From Mytilus californianus (Eukaryota; Mollusca; Bivalvia; Mytilida; Mytilidae): a DNA stretch of 64,000 bases. Location of the stretch: contig NW_026262581.1 of the NCBI RefSeq assembly GCF_021869535.1, positions 100,740,271-100,804,270 on the forward strand, written 5' to 3'. The notes under the pieces are model-generated. The model was not told where the DNA came from and ran no database searches. It was given only the letters and a program-made list of their open reading frames with translations. Below, in pieces: positions 15,301 through 24,271 of the stretch (within the stretch, counting starts at the first letter, position 1; each line of letters starts with the position of its first letter). The translations under genes were made by a program, and so were the position numbers.

Positions 15301-16995
15301 TTATAGATCTCGTCTGTCATCTGATCATTTTTGTTATTTATTGTATGGTTCTTTCTACTATAGTTTTCAAGATAGTAGACAAAAACTAAAAATATTGGTA
15401 AAAATTCGTCATTTAAGGACAATAACTCCTTGAAGGGGGCCGGATTAGGTAGTGTTACATCTTACAAAGACTATCCAAATTTATTTTTGCAAAGAATTCC
15501 ACTCAAGCCGGTGCTAGGGGCCGTCTTAAACTTTCAGTGAGGTGAGAGTTTTTTTTTGGCTCCGTGTTGAAGGCCTTACTGTGACTTTGAGATGAAGAAC
15601 AGCAATAAAAACGCTGTTCCTTTGCTTATTGTGTGATTTTTTGCTGTGCATGTACTGATTTTGTGTCATGGATGGATACCCCATATACTTTATTTTTCTA
15701 TTACATATTTGATATAGATAGACAATAGGTAGACCTCAATATTCTGAATATATTTGCCCGTCTATTTTCTATCTATAGGGGTTTTCAAGATAATTGACAA
15801 AACTAGCATTTTTCCCTATATGTTCTATTTTTAGCCATGTGGGCCATGTTGTTTTGCAGGCGGAGTCATCGGACAATTTTTTAACTTAATACTCTAATGA
15901 TGATTGTGGCCAAGTTTGGTTAAATTGACCCAGTGGTTTAGAGGAGAAGATTTTTGTAAAAGTGAATGAACGAAGGACGACGACGATAAACGACGGACGC
16001 TAAGTGATGAGAAAAATTCACACTGGTCCTTTTGACCTGGTGAGCTTTATAAAAGCCAAATGATCACCTAGATAAAATCTGCAAATAAGAAAACATAACC
16101 GATTGCTATTAAATAGACATATCTTTACAACGGGAACGATTTAGGCATTGCAGAGACTTAAGTGTTTTACACCTGTTTAAAGAAAATTGACGTCATAAAA
16201 ATTGAATTACATGAATATTGAGATTCAACTGTTATTATATGTTCATCCCAGTTTATTGATTGCTAATATATGTTCATACTAAGACTTTTATACTGTGTAA
16301 CATACACTTACCATTTTACTGTGACGTTTGGGCTGTTAAATTTGGTACTATAATCCCAACTGCAGAGGACGTATTCTTCCCAATCGAATGTAAAACAGGA
16401 GACATTATGGATTGTAGTATCGTTACCTGTCAATATGAATTACATGTACTAGTACTGTACTGATCATTCATACACGCGCGCTCGCGATATGAAATACTTT
16501 AACATGCATATCACATATCATATAAATCAACAGTAAAGGGCAAAGTTTCATCAATTCATTTTATTACAATTATTCAACTAAACAATCTAGCGATGGTGTT
16601 CAAGCAGTCACTAGATAATGATAATATATATTTGAATATCGGCTGATAATTTCATAAAATTGTCAGTATGATATTAGTTATGATGATAATGAAATAAGAC
16701 TTTTTTCGAAGAAACATTGAGAAAAAAGCGACAACACAGGGTATATTTCTACCTGAAACATTAAAATAAAATACTAAGTCAATTAAATACATCTTCTGTA
16801 ACTACATGGTCACATCAACACAATACAAAACCTCATAAGGTATTTATAACTTATACTAAACTTTTCATTATCTTATATCCATAAGTGTGTTATGTCAATA
16901 TCTCACCAACCTGCACTAACAGCAAGGACATGTCCTAGTACTATATTTAAAAACGAACCAATCGTAGTCAGACTATAGAACAGGACACCTGTCAT
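186..16995 (-). CDS. Domeless/gp130-like type I cytokine receptor, copy B (3' part lies outside the window)
   Basis: Nine exons join in phase: 16911-17038 (ATG at 16995), 16312-16426, 12654-12820, 10338-10477, 8533-8731, 7286-7377, 6603-6810, 5781-5914, 186-339. They give about 431 residues: signal peptide, D1 and D2 (a cytokine-binding module of two FnIII-like domains), then FnIII domains F1 and F2. D1 shows SCFTFDWEEYVLCSW, the C-x(8)-C-x-W signature of class I cytokine receptors, and a second pair at CPDLGNKSCKW. D2 ends in GFWSDGF where WSXWS is expected. Proteins of this family bind helical cytokines at the cell surface and signal through JAK/STAT. The third FnIII domain, the membrane helix and the tail should lie left of base 1. 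Each exon has a close counterpart in copy A with the same phases, which is the strongest support. The family call comes from motifs and domain order, not from a search; another gp130-class receptor is possible. Confidence 0.85.
780..1370 (+). mobile_element. Retroelement 3' tail, family 2, decayed
   Basis: It shares blocks with the tails at 23000-23470 (+) and 48545-49150 (-): the CGGTATTTATGCATCC block, the GACTGCCGGATCCCAATT block and, at the end, ACCAAGTCATGGATATGACAG. Short open frames inside it are not genes. Confidence 0.6.
1371..3139. other. Intron of copy B without recognisable content
   Basis: AT-rich sequence between exons F2b and F2a. Only short low-complexity runs are visible, such as CAATTAATCAATC near 2176. 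No splice-bounded open frame or repeat family was recognised on either strand. Confidence 0.5.
3140..3300 (-). mobile_element. Family 2 retroelement tail fragment
   Basis: The AAAATACCGAACTCCA ... GGAAAACAACTATCATATTC ... AATGGTAGGTTAAA order matches the tails at 48545-48730 and 27940-28090. It abuts the next element. Confidence 0.6.
3305..4980 (-). mobile_element. Truncated Penelope-like retroelement: RT core, thumb and 3' tail
   Basis: The minus strand encodes a reverse-transcriptase palm (4475-4980) with FDFSTLYTTL, VGIPMGTNCAPLIADLFL and the catalytic FRYLDDILAL. A frameshift of a few bases near 4470 separates it from the C-terminal part (3945-4472) with SPSYGVFISQLVRFARVC and RHLIRSGISHPIFYGN, ending SLIGSLHRN. 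Then about 640 bp of non-coding tail follow, ending near GAATGGAAATGGGGAATG. The N-terminal part is missing and no GIY-YIG endonuclease was seen. The Penelope-like call rests on the style of the RT motifs, recalled from bivalve elements; another RT class is possible. It lies in an intron of copy B in the same orientation as the gene. Confidence 0.78.
5127..5590. mobile_element. TIR MITE, about 464 bp
   Basis: The ends are inverted copies: GGTGTAATACCACC at 5127-5140 and GGTGGTATTACACC at 5577-5590. There is no open frame of note inside. This is typical of a non-autonomous DNA transposon, here in an intron of copy B. Confidence 0.72.
5781..5914 (-). CDS. Copy B exon 8: F2a (FnIII with FWC motif)
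   Basis: 134 bp, phase 1 to 0, acceptor TCTATTTACAG|, donor AAG|GTAATA. It encodes RYNISWLPL and KKYSLFWCEQAFSLVCK. The Trp-Cys followed shortly by a second Cys resembles a feature of gp130-type FnIII domains. Copy A has YNLFWCEQAFWDICK at the same point, the best-conserved stretch between the copies. Confidence 0.87.
6060..6470. repeat. Two retroelement tails joined head to head
   Basis: 6060-6200 matches the family 2 tail in minus orientation (AAAACACCGAATTTCAAG ... AAACAACTGTCATATTCC). 6205-6470 matches the tail C family in plus orientation (GTCCTGTACCAAGTCAGGAA ... GATCCGGATTTATTTCAG ... GAACAGCGGTATAGTACTG). The shared AACAACTGTCATATTCC block forms an inverted repeat at the join. Confidence 0.6.
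6603..6810 (-). CDS. Copy B exon 7: F1b (FnIII)
   Basis: 208 bp, phase 0 to 1, acceptor CTATTATGCAG|, donor AAAG|GTATGA. It encodes NNWSGERISYRVKIF, FSFSFKT and AELSVLVWSENEKG, the C, E, F and G strands of an FnIII domain. Copy A has an exon of exactly this length and phase (55193-55400) with KWNGDKIQYGIYL and YQAFLYSYNEIGNS. A longer open frame runs through here to 7119, but only this part lies between splice sites. Confidence 0.87.
7286..7377 (-). CDS. Copy B exon 6: F1a (FnIII)
   Basis: 92 bp, phase 1 to 0, acceptor TTTTCTTACAG|, donor ATG|GTATAC. It encodes VPSTPPLIYDGCYSI ... TTIYWM. The copy A exon of the same length encodes VPECPPSTDIGGYSW ... VTIFWK, so the two align without a gap. 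Confidence 0.85.
7900..8200 (-). repeat. Interspersed retroelement tail C
   Basis: CAACAGTAGTATACCGGTGT ... AATCCGGGTTACAAACC ... CTGACTTGGTACAGGACATT ... GGTTGAACCTGGTTT occur in the same order at 11275-11500 and 50660-50960. The 116-codon open frame over it is repeat sequence. Confidence 0.7.
8533..8731 (-). CDS. Copy B exon 5: D2b with degenerate WSXWS
   Basis: 199 bp, phase 0 to 1, acceptor CTATTTTTAG|, donor GATG|GTAGGT. It encodes LSKYTEYGIVINCKP followed by NGFWSDGFNTT, placed where WSXWS occurs in D2 of class I receptors; only the first Trp-Ser is kept. It is 45 bp longer than the copy A exon 56004-56157, so the D2 loop carries 15 more residues. Confidence 0.85.
9270..9345 (-). repeat. 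Tail E fragment (CGTCTGGCG family)
   Basis: Read on the minus strand it has TGAGCGTCACTGATGAGTC, TTTTGTAGACAAAACT and CGTCTGGCGTACAAAA, the end shared with 27185-27640, 39000-39215 and 45000-45150. The rest of the intron, 8732-9269 and 9346-10337, holds nothing I recognise. Confidence 0.65.
10338..10477 (-). CDS. Copy B exon 4: D2a (FnIII, first half)
   Basis: 140 bp, phase 1 to 0, acceptor GTTTATTTTAG|, donor AGG|GTAAGC. It encodes VKPSPIRQIEIRV, then SATLQWP and a KSFQVNI strand. The P-x-P start and the L-x-W core are typical of FnIII A and B strands. Length and phases equal copy A exon 58462-58601. Confidence 0.85.
10530..11060 (-). mobile_element. Retroelement family 3: C-terminal RT remnant and 3' tail
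   Basis: On the minus strand 10860-11060 encodes VVKLKSSLRKFYGRHHELVD and RYGISVSQMIADMF, the end of a Penelope-like polyprotein, followed by a tail with GCAACACGATTGGTGCCACA, GGTGCTCCGGAAGGG, CCATGGCGTTGTCAG. A close copy lies at 52225-52860. Confidence 0.75.
11275..11500 (-). repeat. Interspersed retroelement tail C
   Basis: Same block order as 50660-50960 (AACAGTAGTATACCGCTGTT, AAATCCGGGTTACAAACT, CTGACTTGGTACAGGACATT). It is cut short after AAAAAATGGTG. Confidence 0.68.
11640..12010 (+). repeat. Decayed family 3 tail, plus orientation
   Basis: GTAGCCACAATCCCGTTATA, CTCGACTACGACATTACCG and AACTGCTTACCCTTCAAGAG resemble the region upstream of and within the family 3 tail. The resemblance is partial. 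12011-12653 shows nothing further. Confidence 0.4.
12654..12820 (-). CDS. Copy B exon 3: D1b
   Basis: 167 bp, phase 2 to 1, acceptor TTTATTTAAG|, donor CAAG|GTTGGT. It encodes the second half of D1 with WNDCPDLGNKSCKW and further cysteines in KYNVCIKL and RHCVLVD. The equivalent copy A exon has KWYYCPKL and SCEW in the same places. It joins D1a directly, with no room or need for an extra exon between them. Confidence 0.87.
12821..14276. other. Intron of copy B, mostly unrecognised
   Basis: AT-rich up to about 13600. 13800-14060 is more GC-rich and has a 70-codon plus-strand frame, but no splice sites or motif support it. Confidence 0.4.
14277..16057 (+). mobile_element. Non-autonomous element with subterminal inverted repeats and internal tandem units
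   Basis: The left end is palindromic, GAGGCTCTAAAGAGCC, followed by GCTCACCT; the right end carries GGTGAGC and AAAGCC in inverted order. Inside, a unit of roughly 150 bp recurs, each with AGATCTTGTCT, a CTGTCTATGTATTG block and AGGGCAATAACTC. A GACGACGACGATAAACGACG stretch and AAGTGATGAGAAAA precede the right end. I remember elements of this shape as abundant in bivalves; the class is unknown to me. It lies in the intron between copy B exons 2 and 3. A tail E fragment is nested at 15085-15235. Confidence 0.65.
15085..15235 (+). repeat. Tail E fragment nested in the 14.3-16.1 kb element
   Basis: TCCTCAATGCTCTTCAACTC, GCGTCACTGGTGAGTC, GTAGACGAAACGCGCGTCTG and CCTGGTATCTATGATGAG match the other tail E copies. 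It interrupts the tandem units, so it inserted later. The 108-codon open frame over it is not a gene. Confidence 0.68.
16312..16426 (-). CDS. Copy B exon 2: D1a, first cytokine-receptor cysteine pair
   Basis: 115 bp, phase 1 to 2, flanked by TTGACAG| and |GTAAGT. It encodes VSCFTFDWEEYVLCSW followed by an NVTVKW strand. Cysteine, tryptophan and spacing match the first conserved pair of D1 in class I cytokine receptors. Length and phases are identical to the copy A exon 60244-60358. The terminal TG joins the leading G of the next exon to restore a tryptophan codon. Confidence 0.88.
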
Positions 16996-17038
16996 CTGCT
17001 TATTGAGAAGTCCAATCGTAGTGAACAACACTGCATAT
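16911..17038 (-). CDS. Copy B exon 1: start codon and signal peptide
   Basis: A good acceptor (TTATAAATTTTAG) precedes base 17038 and a donor (GCAG|GTTGGT) follows 16911. The ATG at 16993-16995 opens a 28-residue leader, MTGVLFYSLTTIGSF..., with a long hydrophobic core ending HVLAVSA, a plausible signal-peptidase site. The exon ends in phase 1 and joins the D1a exon as G|GT (Gly). Because there is an acceptor, at least one untranslated exon should lie upstream. The frame stays open upstream of this ATG to the exon border, so a further upstream start cannot be excluded. Confidence 0.75.
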
Positions 17039-17459
17039 CTAAAATTTATAAGAAATATTTTTGTTAAACTGTCTTTGTGAATAACTTTTTTTGTGGCGTT
17101 TGAAGATAGTTTAGTTTTGGACTTGAAACTTGATTAAACTTGATTTTTTTTTCAAATTAACAATTACATTTTGATTTTTAGTATATTTTCATGTAGCAAT
17201 ATTATACAGATATACAAAATAACTTAAATTCGTCGTTTTATAATTTTATGATGATAACAATATGCTTGCATCCACAAAAGTGTATGATATAATTTCATCT
17301 GATCAACAGTCAAATTGTTGGTTTGATTCTACGATATAATAGTATGAGTATAATGATTTTGAGTAGAATAATGGATCGTTGTCAATTGTTCGTTGGCTTT
17401 TTTCATCACAAAATCTTCATCTGATAAAGAAAAATTCTCATTCTGAGATACCGTAAAGA

Positions 17460-17640
17460 AACGGTCAAATCTGGTGAAAATAAGAAGAAAGATACCAATG
17501 GGCAGTCGAAAATCATACAGTATCATTGTCACAAACAAAACACTTCGAAAAGAACAACAGCAATAACAAAAGATTACACAGAACACTTAAGAGTGAGCTA
17601 CAACAACCCCAGATAAAACAGGAGTAAACTCAAGTTCTGT
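17460..17640 (-). repeat. Decayed family 3 tail
   Basis: GAGCTACAACAACCCCAG ... AACTCAAGTTCTGTAAGAG and the ATACCAATGGGCAGTCGAA block are diverged forms of the tail at 10530-10750. It lies just upstream of copy B exon 1. Confidence 0.45.
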
Positions 17641-17680
17641 AAGAGAAAACATCAAAGACATCGGGAAGTAGCAATCAGGC

Positions 17681-17870
17681 ATGGGATGATCGTAATCAGT
17701 AATCATATTCAGCTGTAATCGATTCCATTTTGCAATGTAATCCCATGTAATCAGTAATCATTTCTGATCACATGTAATTGTATTTAATCGATTACAATGT
17801 AAAAAATACTGGTGAAATCATGATTACCTTTAGATTACATTCATATGATTACTCACTGATTACAAATTTT
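17681..17870. repeat. GTAATCAGTAATC-rich repeat, possibly a hAT-type MITE
   Basis: Repeated GTAATCAGTAATCAT, AATCGATTACA and TGATTAC motifs occur on both strands over 190 bp, with inverted ends. Similar sequence is common in animal genomes as small hAT-related elements; this is from memory. Confidence 0.45.
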
Positions 17871-18216
17871 GTATACAGTTCACTAAATGAATTTACCGTC
17901 TAAATGTGTCAATGTGAGATTTAGTCTTTGTGATACAAGAATACGATTAGAAAACATATTGTCTTCACTGATGGAACCTTCTGATATAAATTCCAATGTT
18001 AGATTACAAAACATTTGGTTATAACTTCATGGACATTCAATAGCAAAGAACATTATTTTGGAGGATTTTAATCTTATTTTGACTTCGATAATCGACATAA
18101 ATGAGCTCACTTAAATAATAGTGGAATTTATATATTGAAAATGTTCATAGACATACTGAAAATAAACTACTTATAACTTAATTAATTATTACAATTTAGA
18201 AAGTTAAGTTATAGAT

Positions 18217-18371
18217 AATGCATATTTTAAGGTTTTTCTTGTCGTAGAACACACCGAGGGGTGTCAGGATTGATCAAATGAAAGACCGACCGTAGGGAGG
18301 TCTTTCTTTGGGCAATCCTGACACCCCCGAGGTGTGTTCTACGACAAGAAAAACCTTTAAATATGCATTAT
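18217..18371. mobile_element. Hairpin (foldback) MITE
   Basis: The left arm (GATAATGCATATTTTAAGG ... AGAACACACCGAGGGGTGTC) is followed by an inverted right arm (GACACCCCCGAGGTGTGTTC ... CCTTTAAATATGCATTATC) across a short loop with GACCGACCGTAGGGAGGTC. Arms of about 60 bp are nearly perfect. Confidence 0.78.
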
Positions 18372-20842
18372 CTGACTTATATACCGTCAAAAAAATATTG
18401 TTTTTTATAAAGATTTGCAAAATTTAGCATCCTATTTTACCGACCACACTAAAGTGGGATATTCCTTTCTAATGCGTTCAGGTTTTAATACGCCCTACGG
18501 CTCATTTAGAAAGTGAATAAAACTCACTAATTAATCTAGATATAAACCTTAGAAATTATTATTCATACACAATAAAAATATCACTGTAACTGCATGAAGT
18601 AAGACACAAATGAATTGTTACCATCTGATAACGGTGTATGAAAAATACAAGACACTTTGTAAGTAATTTATTGTACCAACTTAGTTTATGGAAAGGGGAG
18701 GTGCTATGTTTTTTTTTGTCTATTTGTAATGACATTTTATCGCGGAAAAGTGATTATTTTTTCAACAGTTTTAATTGAATCGAATGAAATATTCAGAGTG
18801 ATTTTCTTTTGAATAGCAATACATTTTTTTAACAGATAATCAGGATATAATTATATACCCTCCCCCCACCCGACCTCATTGTGAGGTACGTGAATGTTAT
18901 TCAATAGAATATAAGAATATTTTATTAGTTAATCATTTGATAGAGTAAAAGTTATACATAAATGTAAAAAAGTTAAGAACTGACACGAAGGGGGCACGAA
19001 ATCGTGATACACGTACATGTTACACGAAAACGAATATCAATACATGTAGGTCACAGTATGATTTCCTATTCAGTGTGTATTGTCCTGAACATGCATGAAA
19101 TATTTGCCACTGGACATTAAGTAACCATCAATCAATCAACCTATTCAGTGTGAATCAATAAGATTTTCAAAATCTTACACACGAATTTGTTAAATCTGGC
19201 TTTATTTTAAAGTGTTATGACAGTTTTACATTAAAATTCATCTCGCATATATGATAATGTCTCTGTATTGTAGCGATAAATTAGCAAAACTTCACATTAT
19301 TTGTTTCTTAAATTAAAATTCGGGCAATTTTTTTACACCTATCATAGATTGAACTTTAAAAAATAATTTCCCAAATCGGCAACAGAAACTATCAGACGAA
19401 TATAATTTTGAAGTAAATTATAGTTTGCATTTTTATCAAGGAAAATAATTACCTCACAAAGGTCATTATTTTATGCCTTGGAGCATATTTCATTGAAACA
19501 TGGTATCGTCCGGGTTGATTCTTCGAAAGAATGACCTATCGTTCTGAAAGAAAATAACTCCATAAAGGTATATAATTTTTAATACCCAAGCTCATCTATT
19601 GTTTGTCCAAAAAATTGATTTAGTGATTAAAGAGACATTAGCTGTCAAATTCGTGTTCACCGATTTGAATCAAATTCTCATATTTTATTAATAATGACCA
19701 AATGGTTCAAACTTGTTACACTTTCAATGTTGACATACTTTTCCTTTTAATAGCTGAATACATGTGTAATCCATCTCCATTTAAGGGGTTTAATTGAAGG
19801 TCAAAATTTTGAAGAGAGGACATTCTTGAACTAACATTTTTTTTTGGAAATCAATGTACTTTGTATTATCGTACAAGGTTCTTTGTAAAGCAATTATTCA
19901 AGTTGAAAACCCATTTTTTAATAGCAGATAATTACAAAATTACTCTATTTTTTTTTAACAAAAAAAGAGATATATTTTAAACAGTGTTCAGTAAATTTAA
20001 AAAGACTGGCCTCGGATAGCAGATATTTTTCTTCAATAATTGGTACAAGTTTTATAGTTTTTGAGACTGATAATTACATACACTAGACTTGTTTGTCCTT
20101 CAGTATTACAAAAAGTAATAATAAAAACAAGAATTAAAAAAATAATATCAAGCACCATAACAAAAATGGACGAAACTATCACAATCAATTAAGGAGGTAA
20201 TACGTGCAGTTGTAAAGATTTGGTCATCTGAAAAAAGTAGGTTAAAATTGTTTGTATAATGCAAGATATCATATGCAGTTAAATTGTCCTTTTTCCACGA
20301 GCTGATCATATCAGGCTACGATTGTTTATTGAATGTGCACATAAGAACTTCAATGAAACAAGAGTAACTTGAAAACAAATCACTTACAAGGTCATGCTAC
20401 ACTGTTATGCGGAATATGTTTAAAAAAAAAAACAAAAAATAACAATTAGAAACGCAGTGGGAAGACCTTAATGAAGTTAAATTCACTTTCTAGGTCATGT
20501 TACACAGAAATATGACTCATGCATGTAGAATGTTTTATTTTACTAATCCCCAAGATCAGTTCCTAAAATTGGACAATATAAATCGTGTACATATTTCCAA
20601 AGAATTTGACAATCTATGTTTTGTTTCAAACTAAAGATACAACGGATACTATATTCAAAATTCAGATTAATTCGTTCAAGGGACGTCTTCTAAGCATTCC
20701 CTATTTAACTGCCTAGAGGCTAACAAAACAATTATACTTCCGATGGTATTTTTAACCTTTTCCACACATTAAATTATCTTAATCAATTGCAGTATAACAC
20801 ACCAATAAAACATTGACCGTATAGTTGACGAAAGTCCTTATA
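18372..20842. other. Intergenic AT-rich sequence
   Basis: Nothing gene-like was seen. A short repeat at 19078-19142 (CATGAAATATTTGCCACTGG ... ATCAATCAATC) is the inverted form of sequence at 57150-57215. The region lies between copy A's last located exon and copy B's start, so undetected exons remain possible. Confidence 0.45.
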
Positions 20843-21469
20843 AACTCTCCCAAAAAAAGAAGCGCAACAACCATTTTTCTTTCTTCAAAATATGAATTTT
20901 CTAATATATTTGTGTGATTGAGACATGCAAACATGATCATGTTAAAATGTTAAATGACCGGTAATTGAATTTAGACTTCTAATAGTGGTTGCTAATCACA
21001 AGTGACCTTTTCGGGTTAGTATGTGTAACGCTGCAGTAGGAAGACGTACTGGAATAAAATTCTGTCCGTTATGTACCTCCGTAGAGAAGTTTTTCAGACC
21101 AACAAAAACGGCAGGCTGCACACAGCCCGTGAAACTGCTGACTTTCTTGTGGGATGATTTGGAAAAAAGCGTGCGCAGTCGTCATCCAGTGCAGTATACT
21201 CTATAAGAACTGAAGCAGAATTCTGCAAGATGGTATTCGATGGATCGAGTTTAAGCAGAGACGGGTCCGTGCTGTGTTACAGGCTAATGGTGGGCACAAC
21301 ATATATTGACTTTAAGTGACATCATCTGAACGCTATGGACTTTTATGTAGTAAATTCTAATACATTTTAAAGTCTGAACAACCAGTGAAATATGATATCA
21401 GTGTGTAAGATGATGTTGAAAATAAGTAAATTATATTTTTTCATATGTTGCGTGTCTTATGGGAGAGTA
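20843..21469 (+). mobile_element. Tc1/mariner deletion derivative with transposase remnant
   Basis: Inverted ends ACTCTCCCA / TGGGAGAGT are flanked by TA. The inner parts also match (GAAGCGCAAC on the left, GTTGCGTGTC on the right). The plus frame around 21130-21300 encodes LWDDLEKSVRSRHPVQ, then after a stop and shifts a GPCC..ANGGHN-like end, resembling the C-terminus of Tc1-type transposases. Most of the roughly 340-codon gene is missing, so it is non-autonomous. Confidence 0.72.
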
Positions 21470-21574
21470 TATTGCGTCATATAAACTGGTTAAAGAGCAA
21501 AAATTAGTATTCATTTAGGAATGATGATGATGTTCCTTTCTTTTAATTGCAAACAGAGATATTAGTTTATAAGT

Positions 21575-21690
21575 ACAATTTCAAGAATGAGATGTGAGTT
21601 TGAACCACATTCGACTACGATCTTAATTGACTATGACTGTTAGTTGTTCCTGTCGAAGTCTGGGGGTTTTACCCCGAGTACGCGAGCTTC
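21575..21690 (+). repeat. Possible SINE body fragment
   Basis: GAGATGTGAGTTTGAACC, CTTAATTGACTATGACTGTT and GGGTTTTACCCCGAGTACGC resemble bivalve SINE bodies from memory; no tRNA-like head is visible. 21691-22469 holds nothing else I recognise. Confidence 0.35.
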
Positions 21691-22469
21691 ATATTTCATA
21701 CTATAGCTAAATGTTATAAAAGTGGCATTAGCACAAACAATCAAATAATCAATGGACATATAACTACACAACATCGTTGCATTCACACAGAAAAGAACAA
21801 AAGGGTATGAATAACTTACAAATAGATCAAAGGTTACTCGAATGAGGAAAAAAGTAGACAATTTCTTCATACTTATTCTTATACCTATTTAGCTGAGAGT
21901 GTTTGCTTGTCGATATGTCTACGTTTGACAAATACAACTTGATGACTATAAAGAATTTCAAAGAAAAGAGTGAAATCTCCTGCTTATATTTCAAGACTGA
22001 AATAAATGCTTCAACGTTTTAGAATTGCAACCTTGACTTCATATTTTCTGTGTTTACGTCATCATAAATAAACATAATCAACGAACGGCCCTTACGTACA
22101 CCTCAGAAAATTGTAAATCTGTATTCTCTGATTATTTTCCTATCATATATTGGATACAAGACTTGCACAATAAACATATACCATTAAATAACTGTGTATT
22201 TTACAGGCCACACTAACATCTTTTGGAAGATTCTTACAGCTGTTTTTTTTTCTGTAGTTGAATAATATATATCTTTACCAGGGGATATATCTACTGTGGT
22301 TTCCTTAATATTGGAGATATTAGCTTCAATCACAGACACTCAATTTTAGCAAACATTTGATTTTGATATATTATACTATTCCATTCTTCAATCTGAATTA
22401 AAAACAAATGTCTATAAAAGGTGGGAATAAATTAAACAGAAACAATCAAAGATATAGAATTAATACATC

Positions 22470-23470
22470 CATTCAGTTTTGATATACACAGCGGGATTCA
22501 CGGCTTCCTCTGCCTCGTTTTTAGACTTATACCTCGAATTTGACATAAGCGGTCATCTCAGTACCATAATCAAACGAGACGATTTTAATTTTGAAATTAT
22601 AACCTTAGCAGTAATATACAAACTTCAACTGCATATTGGATATACATTTCCCAACTCATTTGGTATTCAAGAGTTTGCAGCTGCTACGCAGACTTTAGAA
22701 ACGTCACCAGTGTCTAAGTAGAAAGTTGATAAGCCAAGGTTATGTCAAAGAACGTCTCGTCCTTTTTCTAAAATGTTTATTGGAAGATACCAAGACCTTG
22801 TTGATAAAAATATTCCGTACGAACTTCACAAATAATACATTACGGTCTTGAAGTATAGATTTTGGATACTGAAGTTGTTTATCATCTTAATTATAGAATT
22901 CTTTTTATTTGTCCTTGTACATTTTTAACCTTTACTGTTTAGTCCTTTTTTTGTAATATACTTTTGGCGTGGCTCGGTACTTATACATCCCGCCTTTGTT
23001 CTATGGTCAATTGTGTATTCTTGTCTTTCATTTTTGCTGATGTACTTTGCCTATAGAGTGTCTATATGCCATTTTGTTTTTCTTTGTTGAAATAGTTATT
23101 TGATTTAATAGTGATTAAGATTATATTACAATGCTGACTGCTGTATCCCAATTTTGGACATTTTTACATATTATGTTTGTTTGTTTTGTTCACACATTGT
23201 TGTCAGTATAATGGAATTCTATGCGACTGTCATACAAGTGAAATATGTAGCTAGCTATAAAACCAGGTTTAATCCACCATTTTCTACATTGTTTTCCATT
23301 TATTTGATGTGATTGTGCTTTATATTTTGCCATTTGATAAAGGACTTTCCATTTTGAATTTCCCTTGTAGTTCGGTATTTTTGTTATTTTACTTTTTATA
23401 AGTAAAGCAGAAATTGATGACTCTTCTCGAGCAAGTGAGTTCACCCCTGGATTTTGGAAGGGTTAATTTT
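22470..23470 (+). mobile_element. Family 2 retroelement, truncated: C-terminal RT remnant and 3' tail
   Basis: 22480-22620 encodes SSASFLDLYLEFDISGHLST and KRDDFNFEII, the start of the thumb region of a Penelope-like RT. It then breaks into several frames (ISQLIWYSR-like, 22620-22720). The tail from 22925 has GGCGTGGCTCGGTACTTATA and CTGACTGCTGTATCCCAATT. The same order occurs inverted at 48545-49500. Confidence 0.72.
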
Positions 23471-24271
23471 TCTCAGTCTCTAGTTTGCTATTATTGTATT
23501 TCTTTTCGACATTTATAGTTTTGGCCTTGGTTTTATCTGTTTTTATAGGAATTCTGATTTTACACCCCTTGGTGTCTTCTTTTCTTTTTACTGTTGACAA
23601 GGGTTTAATTTTCTAACCATTTGGTGCTTTTTTGTTATTTTTCATGGGCTTCTATAAAGCTCTAAGTTACTTGTTGTATTGTGTATTATTTTGCTTTTAA
23701 TCTCAGTAATGTTGCAATTCAAAATTGAAGAGTGTGACAAATTATCTATAAAAAACAAAAGTAAAGACAAACTTGAAACAAAGCAAGTATACGCAAACTT
23801 ATGATTTTCCTGTAGTTAGTTCTATATTGATCATTCACGGTTCCACAATACTCACAGAAAGTTGGCATTATATCAAAAAAGGGTAAAAATTGATGAACAC
23901 TATAGATATATATGTGTTGGTGATCTTTAAGGATGTTTGCTACTCTGTTTCTTAATAACAAGCTTTTTAAAAGACTGTTATCAATTGATAGTCAATTGAA
24001 AATTTGTCTGGGAATGATTCTCTCTGCATTTTTCATACTTTTAACACTGACACTTTTTCGTATAGAAAAATATGAAAAAATAACAAAGATTTTATTAATG
24101 TGTTTTTCAAAAATTGCTTTTCAAACTATATGTTATAAAATTATGAAAAGAAAAGTAAGAGTAAACGGGCAAAATTTGCAATGACAACACATGGATAAAA
24201 CCATAGGATTCCGTATATCTGACAAAAAATTAAAAACAAGAGAAGCGAACATATTTAAAAGTCAAGCTACA

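Noticed and set aside
15063-15389. 108-codon plus-strand gene
   Set aside because: Lies across a nested tail E fragment and tandem units of the 14.3-16.1 kb element.
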